Below the pieces are notes generated by a model, which made no database searches, was not told the DNA's origin, and worked only from the letters and a program-made list of their open reading frames with translations. A stretch of DNA of 37,381 nucleotides from an uncultured Collinsella sp. (GTDB lineage: Bacteria; Actinomycetota; Coriobacteriia; Coriobacteriales; Coriobacteriaceae), in the NCBI GenBank assembly GCA_900541175.1, contig UQIT01000021.1, positions 1 through 37,381 of the forward strand, in the 5' to 3' direction. Made by a program: the position numbers and the translations under genes. This document shows, piece after piece, positions 1-6,379 of this stretch. The first letter of the stretch is position 1. Each line of letters opens with the position of its first letter.

Positions 1-2
1 GC

Positions 3-749
3 GGCCGGCGGCAGGGGGCGGGGCCGGGCCCGGACCCCCCCGCCACGGACGACGCCGAGGGCTGCGGCAACTGCAGCAACTGCCTCACGCAGTTCGAGGT
101 CGAGGATGTCACCGATATGGCCCGCGCTGCCGTGCGCTACGTGGCCGCGCGTCCCATGCGCTTTGGCAAGTCACTGATCGCCGACGTGCTTCACGGCGGC
201 AACACCGAGCGCATTCGCCAGATGCATCTGGACGAGGACCGCGGCTACGGTGAGCTGTCGAGCGAATCGGTCGGGCGCATCAAGGACATCATCGGCCAGC
301 TGTGCGGTCGCGGTTATTTGGCCACCTCGCAGGGGCAGTACCCGGTCGTGGGGCTGGGCCCGCGCGCCGGCGAGGTCGAGGACGAGGCGTTTGCCTTTAC
401 CGTTAAGCGTCGCGCGTCCAAGCGCAAGGCCTCGGCCCGCGCCCGCCGTGCGGTGGATCTGCTGCGTGAGGAGGCCGAGCTGGATCAGCGCCCGCGCGTG
501 GGTGACGATGCCGAGCTGTTCGAGCGCCTGCGTGCCCTGCGCAAGGAGATCTCGACCGAGCTGGAGATGGCGCCGTACATGGTCTTTTCCGACAAGGCCC
601 TGCGCGGCCTGTGCCGCCTACGCCCGCAGACGCGCGACGAGCTTATCCAGGTCAACGGCATCGGCGAGAAAAAGGCCGACGCCTTTGGCGAGCAGTTTAT
701 GGCGGCGATTGAAGAGTTTGAGTCCGAGCATGCACGGAATGGAGCATAA
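3..749 (+). CDS. recQ: ATP-dependent DNA helicase RecQ, C-terminal part (5' truncated)
   Basis: This is the C-terminal part of RecQ, a 3'-5' DNA helicase of recombination and repair. The open frame enters from the window edge. From about base 60 it shows the last zinc-binding cysteines (CGNCSNC), then the RQC winged-helix region, and from about base 500 an HRDC domain with a helix-hairpin-helix-like stretch (VNGIGEKKA). The helicase core lies outside the window. Bases 1-45 encode a Gly/Pro/Arg-rich stretch lacking the conserved YFGE-type residues expected just before the zinc cysteines, so I suspect bad sequence there. The stop codon lies two bases before the next gene's ATG, so the two are probably co-transcribed. 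Confidence 0.9.
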   Translation, partial: GRRQGAGPGPDPPATDDAEGCGNCSNCLTQFEVEDVTDMARAAVRYVAARPMRFGKSLIADVLHGGNTERIRQMHLDEDRGYGELSSESVGRIKDIIGQLCGRGYLATSQGQYPVVGLGPRAGEVEDEAFAFTVKRRASKRKASARARRAVDLLREEAELDQRPRVGDDAELFERLRALRKEISTELEMAPYMVFSDKALRGLCRLRPQTRDELIQVNGIGEKKADAFGEQFMAAIEEFESEHARNGA

Positions 750-751
750 CG

Positions 752-1507
752 ATGGCATCCGACGATAAAACCGAGCGCACTGAGGTGTCCGCCGTGCCGC
801 TGTACCAGCAGGTAATGGACGACCTAAAAGGCGAGATCGCGCGTGGCGTGTACGCGGCCGGCTCGCGCATTCCTTCCGAGATGGAGCTCGCGAAGTCTTA
901 CGGCGTGGGGCGCGTCACCGTGCGCCGCGCCATCGAGGAGCTGTCGCGTGCGGGGTATCTCAACCGTCAGCAGGGGAGGGGTACGTTTGTGTGTGCGCCC
1001 AAGCTCAAGCGCAAGATTGTCCAGAAGGGTGACGTTCAGAGCTTTTCTGAGGGTTGCGCTGCCAACGATATGGTGGCCGGAGCACGCCTGGTGTCGCGCA
1101 CGGTGGTTGCGGCGACGCGCGAGGACGCCGCGTTTTTTGGGGTGGAACCCGGCTGCGAGCTCATCGTTGTCGAGCGCGTGCGCACGGCAGACGGCGTGCC
1201 CGTCATGCTCGAGAACAACGCCTTTGTGCTGGCCGACCATCCCTATCTGCAGACGCTTGCCGACAAGGACCTCACGGACAATTCCATCTTTGCGCTCGTT
1301 GCCGAGCATTCGGGCCGCGCGCCGCTCAAGTCCGACCCCTGTACGGTGGAGATTGCGCTTGCCGATGCTCAGGCGGCCTCGCTGCTGGAGGTGCCGGTCG
1401 GCGAGCCGCTCTTCTATATGGAGGCGTATTTTACCGATGAGGACGAGCGGCCCTTGCTGCTCGGACGCCAAAAGATCGTGGGCTCGCGCTACGTGTTCGA
1501 CATCTAA
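752..1507 (+). CDS. GntR/HutC-family transcriptional regulator (winged helix + UTRA domain)
   Basis: A 251-residue regulator. Residues ~15-80 form a GntR winged helix-turn-helix (PLYQQVMDDLKGEIARGVY, then SRIPSEMELAKSYGVGRVTV and RQQGRGTFV). The rest is a UTRA effector-binding domain of the HutC type, which in this family usually binds sugar phosphates or amino sugars. A GGAG lies about 9 nt before the ATG. It starts two bases after recQ stops. The next gene downstream is an FrlB-like deglycase preceded by repeated TAGAACA boxes, so the likely target is that promoter, by analogy with FrlR of fructoselysine utilisation. The effector is inferred, not seen. Confidence 0.88.
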   Translation: MASDDKTERTEVSAVPLYQQVMDDLKGEIARGVYAAGSRIPSEMELAKSYGVGRVTVRRAIEELSRAGYLNRQQGRGTFVCAPKLKRKIVQKGDVQSFSEGCAANDMVAGARLVSRTVVAATREDAAFFGVEPGCELIVVERVRTADGVPVMLENNAFVLADHPYLQTLADKDLTDNSIFALVAEHSGRAPLKSDPCTVEIALADAQAASLLEVPVGEPLFYMEAYFTDEDERPLLLGRQKIVGSRYVFDI

Positions 1508-1517
1508 CGTCCACAGA

Positions 1518-1624
1518 TAGAACAATATAGAACAAGTTTGGTGAAATGGCTTCACGGGCGTCGTCGTGCGTGCTATAAATAGGACAACATAGAACGACCG
1601 CAGATACGAGCTGTCGTCGTTCTA
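1518..1624 (+). promoter_or_regulatory. Cluster of TAGAACA operator-like boxes upstream of the deglycase gene
   Basis: The boxes are TAGAACA at 1518-1524 and 1528-1534, and TAGGACA/TAGAACG at 1580-1586 and 1590-1596. Each pair is spaced by exactly 10 bp, one helical turn. TAGAACGAC (1590-1598) is also the mirror of GTCGTTCTA (1616-1624), a 9-bp inverted repeat. The second pair lies at the predicted transcription start. The arrangement fits binding by the adjacent GntR/HutC regulator, which is inference. Confidence 0.55.
1551..1579 (+). promoter_or_regulatory. Promoter of the FrlB-like gene (TTCACG-N17-TATAAA, extended -10)
   Basis: A -35-like TTCACG (1551-1556) is followed after 17 bp by TATAAA (1574-1579), which is preceded by TGC as in an extended -10. 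The expected start near 1586 falls inside the second operator pair, which suits repression. Confidence 0.55.
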
Positions 1625-1651
1625 AACCACCACACAAGGAGGGGCATCACC

Positions 1652-2620
1652 ATGAACGCACACGATCTGATTCAGGAAATTATCGAGCGCAAGGGCAAGA
1701 TTGAGAACGTCTTTTGGATCGCCTGCGGCGGTTCGATGATCGACCTGATGCCGGCCAACGAGCTGCTCAAGCGCGAGGCCACCACGTTTGCCTCGACGGT
1801 CTACACGGCGCGCGAGTTTTGCCTGATGGCTCCCAAGAGTCTTGGCGAGAAGTCGCTCGTCATTGCCTGCAGCCACAGCGGCAACACGCAGGAGGTCGTC
1901 GACGGATGCGAGATGGCGCTGGCTGCCGGAGCCGAGGTCGTTGCCCTCACCGACTGCGAGGGCTCAAAGATCGACAACGGCAAGTGGACCACCTGGGTCT
2001 ATCCGTGGGGCGAAGGCGTGCCGCAGGCCGAGGTACCGCAGGGCATCGGCGCTCTGATCGCCGCCGAACTGCTTGACCAGCAGGAGGGTTACGAGGCGCT
2101 TGCCGACATGTACGCCGGCCTCAAGCAGATGGATGCGCTGCTGCCCGCTGCCCGCGAGAAGGTCAACGCCGAGCTGGGCGATCGCTTTGCCGAGCTCTGC
2201 CAGCAGCACGAGTTCTTCTATATCCTGGGTTCCGGCCCCAACTTTAGCCAGACCTACGCCATGGCCATCTGCTCGCTTATGGAGATGCAGTGGCAGCACT
2301 GCTGCTATATCCACTCCGGCGAGTACTTCCACGGCCCGTTTGAGGCCACCGAGCCCGGCGTGTTCTACTTTGTGCAGCTCGGATCGGGCGAGTGCCGCCC
2401 CATGGAGGAGCGTGCACTCGCGTTCCTCAACACGCACACTGATACGGTCATGGTGCTCGATGCGCTCGAGTACGGCGTGGGCGAGGTGCCCGCCAGCGTG
2501 CGTTCGTACCTGGAGCCGATCTTCTTCTACAACATGAGCTGCGAGCTGCGCGCCGCCCGCGGCAAGGTGTTCGACCACAGCCCCGAGGTTCGTCGCTACA
2601 TGGGCATCGAGCAGTACTAG
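1652..2620 (+). CDS. frlB: SIS-domain sugar-phosphate deglycase, FrlB-like
   Basis: A 322-residue protein with two sugar-isomerase (SIS) domains. The first holds the phosphosugar loop SHSGNT (residues 74-79). The second spans roughly residues 190-310 and includes HSGEYFHGPFE and TEPGVF. The C-terminal DHSPEVRRYMG closely resembles the end of fructoselysine-6-phosphate deglycase FrlB, which cleaves fructoselysine 6-phosphate to lysine and glucose 6-phosphate. Family members are about 320-340 residues, so it is full length. AAGGAGG lies about 8 nt before the ATG. No kinase or transporter for the substrate is adjacent, so the exact Amadori substrate is uncertain; a GlmS-like isomerase paralogue is the main alternative. 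Confidence 0.75.
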   Translation: MNAHDLIQEIIERKGKIENVFWIACGGSMIDLMPANELLKREATTFASTVYTAREFCLMAPKSLGEKSLVIACSHSGNTQEVVDGCEMALAAGAEVVALTDCEGSKIDNGKWTTWVYPWGEGVPQAEVPQGIGALIAAELLDQQEGYEALADMYAGLKQMDALLPAAREKVNAELGDRFAELCQQHEFFYILGSGPNFSQTYAMAICSLMEMQWQHCCYIHSGEYFHGPFEATEPGVFYFVQLGSGECRPMEERALAFLNTHTDTVMVLDALEYGVGEVPASVRSYLEPIFFYNMSCELRAARGKVFDHSPEVRRYMGIEQY

Positions 2621-2670
2621 GTAACGGGAAAAGCAGTCACCTTCGATCCGCGAGCGTGTCGCGTGAGTCA

Positions 2671-2712
2671 AAAAAGCGGGCCGCGCCGGGAGTATTCCGG
2701 CGCGGCCCGCTT
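2671..2712 (-). terminator. Rho-independent terminator of the dehydrogenase gene
   Basis: The arms 2674-2689 and 2697-2712 form a perfect 16-bp GC-rich stem with a 7-nt loop. On the minus strand it is followed by six T. It sits between convergent genes and may stop plus-strand transcription too, though the plus side lacks a good T run. Confidence 0.85.
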
Positions 2713-2753
2713 GGTATCGTGCTTAGATTCGCGAGATTACGGCGATTGACGGC

Positions 2754-3760
2754 CTACTTGCCGACGACGCCCTCGGCGTCCCACCAGTCGAGCTGGGCGA
2801 TGTTGTCGCGGATGTGCTGGCAGCTCTTGTGGAAGCCCTCGAGCTCGTGCTCGGACAGGTCCAGTGTGTAGACTTCCTCGACGCCCTCGGCACCGATCAC
2901 GCACGGCAGGGAGGTAAAGATGCCCTCCTCGCCATACTGGCCGGTCATAAGCGTAGAGGCCGAAAGCACGGCGTGCTCGTTGTGCAGCACGGCGGCGCAG
3001 ACGCGCGCGGCGGAGTTGGCGACGGCGTACTCGGTGCACTGCTTGCCCTGGTAGGTCACATAGCCGCCCTTGCGCGCGAGCTCCTCGACCTCCATGTGGT
3101 CGAAGGCGTACTTGTCGGGGTTCTCGGCCTGAAGCTCGTTGAGGCTCTTGCCGGCGATGGTTGCGGCCTTAAAGGCAGCCAGCTGGCTAAAGCCGTGCTC
3201 GCCGATCATATAGGCGTCGATGGACTTGGGGCTCACGCCGACCTTCTTGGAGATCTCGGTGCGCAGGCGGGCGGAGTCCAGGCAACTCCGCCGGGGGGGG
3301 GGGCGTCCAGGCCGCAGCCCGAGCCGATGATCTTCTTGGGATCGTAGCCGGTCAGGTGCCACAGCTCGGTGCACACGACGTCGCAGGGGTTGGAGATGCT
3401 CACGAAGATGCCGTCAAAGCCGGCGTCGACGATGCGCTTGGCAAAGGTGCGGGCGGCGTCGGTGGTAAAGAACAGCTCGCCGTCGCGGTTGCCAGCGGCC
3501 AGCGCGACCTTACCGGCGGCGTTGACGATGACGTCGCAGCAGGCAAGCTCCTCGTAGTGGTCACAGCAGTTGACGATCTTGGTGTTGTACGGGACAAACG
3601 AAAGGGAGTCGCGCAGGTCCTGGACCTCGGACGTCACCTTGGCCTCGTTGATATCGCACAGGTACAGCTCATCGGCAATGCCCTGCATGAGCAGGCTGTT
3701 GGCGACATGTGCTCCTACGTGGCCCTGGCCGACCACACCGATCTTACGCGTCTGGTACAT
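2754..3760 (-). pseudogene. L-2-hydroxyacid/L-lactate dehydrogenase family gene, frame broken by a 29-bp insertion
   Basis: An NAD-dependent dehydrogenase of the lactate/malate family in two frames. The N-terminal part (from ATG 3760, with GAAAGGA upstream) has the Rossmann motif GVVGQGHVGAHVA and continues to GSGCGLD. The C-terminal part (reading on to 2754) resumes at SARLRTEISKKVG with the catalytic His in IGEHG. Joined without the insertion they give a complete protein of about 325 residues. EELARKGGY and YAVANSAARVCAAVLHNEHA resemble L-2-hydroxyisocaproate dehydrogenase more than classical LDH, and the loop AAGKVALAAGNRDGE lacks both the LDH Gln and the MDH Arg. The exact substrate is therefore open. 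Everything except the insertion looks intact, so this may be a sequencing error rather than a real pseudogene. Confidence 0.8.
3276..3312. other. 29-bp frame-shifting insertion with an 11-G run inside the dehydrogenase gene
   Basis: GTCCAGGC occurs at 3276-3283 and again at 3305-3312. Between the copies lie 21 bases that include a run of 11 G (3293-3303). Removing one copy plus the 21 bases restores GCGLD-SARLRTE, the continuous family sequence. The net 29 bp shifts the frame. It could be an assembly or sequencing artefact, or a homopolymer phase-variation tract. Confidence 0.85.
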
Positions 3761-3797
3761 ATACGTATCCTTTCGGCCGAGTTTTTCGCGTCGAATC

Positions 3798-3803
3798 ATT
3801 GTA
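3798..3803 (-). promoter_or_regulatory. Possible -10 box of the dehydrogenase gene
   Basis: On the minus strand TACAAT matches the -10 consensus at five of six positions, about 38 bp before the chosen ATG. I see no convincing -35. The rest of the divergent gap to metA (3804-3970) holds a small GCATCG/CGATGC hairpin and a TACCAT (3937-3942) that could be the metA -10. I recognise no S-adenosylmethionine riboswitch there. Confidence 0.35.
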
Positions 3804-3970
3804 GCTTCCTGCTGTCACTTTGCTAGGCTAAAGCGCCATAGATTTTTGGGACATGCTTTAATCTCTACTTTTGGCTGTTTTGGACCACTGACGGCATCGC
3901 TGGGCGATGCACTCGCGCGGATGGGGCCGGTCGTTGTACCATAACTGCAACTGACTCATAAGGAGCATCC

Positions 3971-4897
3971 ATGCCCATTCGCATCCCCGACGCCCTCCCT
4001 GCCGCCGCGCAGCTCGAGAGCGAGAACATCTTTGTCATGACCGAGTACCGCGCGCTGCACCAGGACATCCGTCCGCTGCGCGTGCTCATCCTCAACCTCA
4101 TGCCCACCAAGATCGCCACCGAGACGCAGATCATGCGCAAGCTCTCCAACACGCCGCTGCAGGTGGAGGTGGACCTGCTGCGCACCAAAACGCACGAGGC
4201 CACGCACGTGAGTGCCGGCCACCTGGAGACGTTCTACCGCACGTTCGATGACATCCGCGACATCCACTACGACGGCCTGATCATCACGGGCGCGCCGGTG
4301 GAACAGATGCCGTTCGAGGAGGTCGACTACTGGCCCGAGCTCTGCCAGATCATGGATTGGTCCACCACGCACGTGCACTCTACGCTGCACATTTGCTGGG
4401 GCGCGCAGGCGGGGCTCTACCATCATTACGGTATCCAGAAGTATGACCTGCCGGCAAAGGCGAGCGGCGTGTTTGAGCATTATCTGGTGAAGCCGCAAAG
4501 CCCGCTGGTCCGCGGCTTCGACGACCGTTTCTATGCCGTGCATTCGCGCAACACCGATGTGCGCCGCGAGGACGTGGAGGCCGAGCCGCAGCTTGAGGTC
4601 GTGGCCGTGTCCGACGAGGTAGGCCTGTACATCGTCAAGTCGACCGACAGCCGTCGCTTTTTTGTATTTGGCCACCCCGAGTACGATACCGACACGTTGC
4701 GCCTGGAGTACGAGCGCGACGTGAAGCGCGGGCTCAACCCTCAGGTGCCGGCGCATTACTTCCCGAACGACGACCCCACCGCCGAGCCGCGCAACGTCTG
4801 GCGCAGCCAGGCTCAGCTGTTCTACACCAACTGGCTCAACTACTACGTCTACCAGACCACGCCCTACGACCTGGCCCGCGCCGGCGAGGAGCACTAG
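3971..4897 (+). CDS. metA: Homoserine O-acyltransferase MetA, predicted acetyl-CoA specific
   Basis: A complete 308-residue MetA/MetX-like transferase of methionine biosynthesis that acylates the hydroxyl of homoserine. Visible signatures are LNLMPTKIATETQ near residue 42, the nucleophile Cys142 in HICWGAQAGLYHH, and His235/Glu237 in GHPEYD. Position 111 is Glu (GAPVE). In characterised MetA enzymes Glu111 goes with acetyl-CoA and Gly111 with succinyl-CoA, so this is probably a homoserine O-acetyltransferase despite the usual succinyltransferase label. AAGGAG lies about 6 nt before the ATG. It is a single gene, with its neighbours divergent on the left and convergent on the right. Confidence 0.95.
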   Translation: MPIRIPDALPAAAQLESENIFVMTEYRALHQDIRPLRVLILNLMPTKIATETQIMRKLSNTPLQVEVDLLRTKTHEATHVSAGHLETFYRTFDDIRDIHYDGLIITGAPVEQMPFEEVDYWPELCQIMDWSTTHVHSTLHICWGAQAGLYHHYGIQKYDLPAKASGVFEHYLVKPQSPLVRGFDDRFYAVHSRNTDVRREDVEAEPQLEVVAVSDEVGLYIVKSTDSRRFFVFGHPEYDTDTLRLEYERDVKRGLNPQVPAHYFPNDDPTAEPRNVWRSQAQLFYTNWLNYYVYQTTPYDLARAGEEH

Positions 4898-4920
4898 GCC
4901 GCCGGGAGGTGCACCAGCCG

Positions 4921-5517
4921 TTAGGCGCTGATGATGCGGGGTAGCGGCAGGTCGTGGGCGTCGGTGGGAACGTGGTCGACACGCTGCTCGTCAAAGGCGA
5001 TGCCGATGATTTGGCATGCGGGCGAGAGCATAGGCAGGTAGCGGTCGTAACAACCGCCGCCGTAGCCCAGGCGCGCGCCGGTTTGGTCGAAGGCCACGAG
5101 CGGCACGACGATCATGTCGAGAGCTTCGGCAGGCACGATGGGGAAGCGGTCGCTGTCGATGTCCGTGGCCGCGAAGGCCCGCGTGGGGTGGGCGATAAAC
5201 GGAGCCGCGGACGCATCGTCGGCGGCAACTGCCCGCATACACATGCGCTGGCCACAAGCCACGGCGTCTGCTGCCGAGAGCATGCACGGATAGGCCACGC
5301 GCCAGCCGCGTTTGACGGCCGCAGCGGCAAACGCGGCTGGGTCGACCTCGGAACCCATCGCGGCATAGATGGCAACGGTGTGCGGCGCCGCGGCATCCAG
5401 ACGATCCAACAGCTCAACCAGCCGCGCGCAGATAACGGCAGACTTTGCCGCCCGCACATCCAAATCAAGAGCGTCACGTCGAGCAATCACTGCTCGCCGC
5501 AACTCAGCCTTATCCAT
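4921..5517 (-). CDS. 5-formyltetrahydrofolate cyclo-ligase family protein
   Basis: Converts 5-formyl-THF to 5,10-methenyl-THF with ATP, recovering folate for one-carbon metabolism. The sequence shows the family's N-terminal KAELRRAVIARRDAL, a central SEVDP and the C-terminal LGYGGGCYDRYL nucleotide/folate motif. I chose ATG 5517 (198 residues, GAGAGGGGG just upstream) over a TTG nine codons earlier that has no good ribosome binding site. Its stop lies 23 bp from that of convergent metA, with no obvious terminator between them. The two pathways meet through the methyl/folate cycle, but the genes are not co-transcribed. Confidence 0.9.
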   Translation of the reverse strand: MDKAELRRAVIARRDALDLDVRAAKSAVICARLVELLDRLDAAAPHTVAIYAAMGSEVDPAAFAAAAVKRGWRVAYPCMLSAADAVACGQRMCMRAVAADDASAAPFIAHPTRAFAATDIDSDRFPIVPAEALDMIVVPLVAFDQTGARLGYGGGCYDRYLPMLSPACQIIGIAFDEQRVDHVPTDAHDLPLPRIISA

Positions 5518-5585
5518 CCCAGCCCCCTCTCCCAAACCTACCAAAAAGGGACAGGTTTATTTTGGCAGGTTTTATCTGGGCAAAC

Positions 5586-5626
5586 GTCGAAGCCGCCGCA
5601 AAGGCGCCCTTTTTGGCGGCTTCGAC
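5586..5626 (-). terminator. Hairpin after hicB, probable terminator
   Basis: Perfect 12-bp arms GTCGAAGCCGCC (5586-5597) and their complement (5615-5626) enclose a 17-nt loop with a run of five T. It lies just after hicB, but the sequence after the minus-strand stem is not clearly U-rich, so termination is only likely. Confidence 0.4.
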
Positions 5627-5638
5627 TCGACGTTGGCT

Positions 5639-5968
5639 TTACAGTGCCGCAGCGATCGCTTCAGTCACAAACTTATTGAGTGACTCACCCTTCTTTGCCG
5701 CCGCCAACGCTGCTTGCTTGTGGAGCTCAGAGCCCGTTCTTACGTTGAACGAGCCCTTAAAAGCCCGCTCGGGTTCCTTGCCCTTCTCGGCGCAAAACTC
5801 GAGGTAATCGTCGACGGCGTCGTGGAAGCATTGCTCCACTTCTTCAGCCGTGGAGCCTTCAAATACGATTGCGTCCCTAATGCCGGCGACCATACCTGTT
5901 AGCACATGCTGTTCGGCATCGAACTCGACCGGGGCGAAATAACCCTTGTATGCCAAAACGTTACTCAT
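5639..5968 (-). CDS. hicB: HicB-family antitoxin with C-terminal ribbon-helix-helix
   Basis: A 109-residue antitoxin. The N-terminal half (YKGYFAPVEFD, then AIVFEGSTAEEVEQCF) is the HicB RNase-H-like fold that binds and blocks HicA. The C-terminal half (GSFNVRTGSELHKQAA, then GESLNKFVTEAI) is a ribbon-helix-helix DNA-binding domain, so it should repress its own promoter. I placed the start at ATG 5968 because GGAGG lies 5-6 nt before it; an in-frame ATG at 5983 would add five residues without a site. It overlaps the hicA stop by 8 bp, the usual coupled hicA-hicB order. Confidence 0.88.
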   Translation of the reverse strand: MSNVLAYKGYFAPVEFDAEQHVLTGMVAGIRDAIVFEGSTAEEVEQCFHDAVDDYLEFCAEKGKEPERAFKGSFNVRTGSELHKQAALAAAKKGESLNKFVTEAIAAAL

Positions 5969-6224
5969 GACTACCTCCGACATCTTGCAGAAAGCGAACG
6001 ATGTTTCGAATGGTCCCCGCTGTCAATTCGTCAGATGGATGAGGTGCGTGCATTACGAACATCCTGCCATCTGATGGCCTGTAGAAGCGAACGCGCGATC
6101 CGGATGTCTTGCCTTTGCTGTCCATTTCAAAGCCATACGAAGCCATGACTTTTAAAAAATCCGCATAACGATACGTCGAAGGGCAGCTAAACAGTTGGGC
6201 GATGAGTTTATCGGATCGAGTCAT
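5961..6224 (-). CDS. hicA: HicA-family mRNA interferase toxin
   Basis: An 87-residue toxin of the double-stranded-RNA-binding HicA fold, which cleaves mRNA and slows growth when free of HicB. The sequence has the family layout: an N-terminal helix (FLKVMASYGFEMD), the strand pattern GSRVRFYRPSDG, a histidine-containing strand (MFVMHAPHPSDELTAG, probable catalytic His) and a final helix TIRNIVRFLQ. A GAGG-type site precedes ATG 6224. The gene is first in the pair and overlaps hicB. It is somewhat longer than the shortest HicA proteins (~60 residues) but typical of this subgroup. Confidence 0.85.
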   Translation of the reverse strand: MTRSDKLIAQLFSCPSTYRYADFLKVMASYGFEMDSKGKTSGSRVRFYRPSDGRMFVMHAPHPSDELTAGTIRNIVRFLQDVGGSHE

Positions 6225-6238
6225 CCCGCCTCACATTC

Positions 6239-6276
6239 TGCAACTATATTCTAGTTGCAATTTCAGTTCGATGCAA
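6239..6276 (-). promoter_or_regulatory. hicAB promoter with overlapping palindromic operator
   Basis: On the minus strand TTGCAT (6271-6276) is followed after exactly 17 bp by TAGAAT (6248-6253). The inverted repeat TGCAACTA-N5-TAGTTGCA (6239-6259) covers that -10 box. A palindrome across the -10 of a HicB ribbon-helix-helix operon is what autorepression needs. Confidence 0.7.
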
Positions 6277-6288
6277 GCACCTCTACTA

Positions 6289-6319
6289 TAGAACATGTGT
6301 GCGTATAGAACAAATGTTC
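6289..6319. promoter_or_regulatory. TAGAACA boxes upstream of hicAB
   Basis: TAGAACA occurs at 6289-6295 and 6306-6312, and GAACA-AA-TGTTC (6308-6319) is a small palindrome. The 10-mer TATAGAACAA is shared with the boxes near base 1526. It may be a binding site for a regulator of the same family, or a chance match. Confidence 0.35.
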
Positions 6320-6320
6320 G

Positions 6321-6365
6321 AACTACCACGAAGGGCGCCTGTGAACTGCGCCCTTCGTGGTAGTT
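6321..6365 (-). terminator. Perfect 18-bp hairpin downstream of the M16 protease gene
   Basis: Arms 6321-6338 and 6348-6365 are perfect complements over 18 bp with a 9-nt loop. It lies 15 bp after the protease stop. The T run is stronger on the plus side (TTTT at 6364-6367) than on the minus side. It probably terminates the protease gene and insulates hicAB. Confidence 0.65.
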
Positions 6366-6379
6366 TTGCTTGCCGTGCC

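Noticed and set aside
3804..3970. Possible SAM or other riboswitch before metA
   Set aside because: Only a short GCATCG/CGATGC hairpin is present; none of the conserved cores of known methionine-pathway riboswitches is visible.
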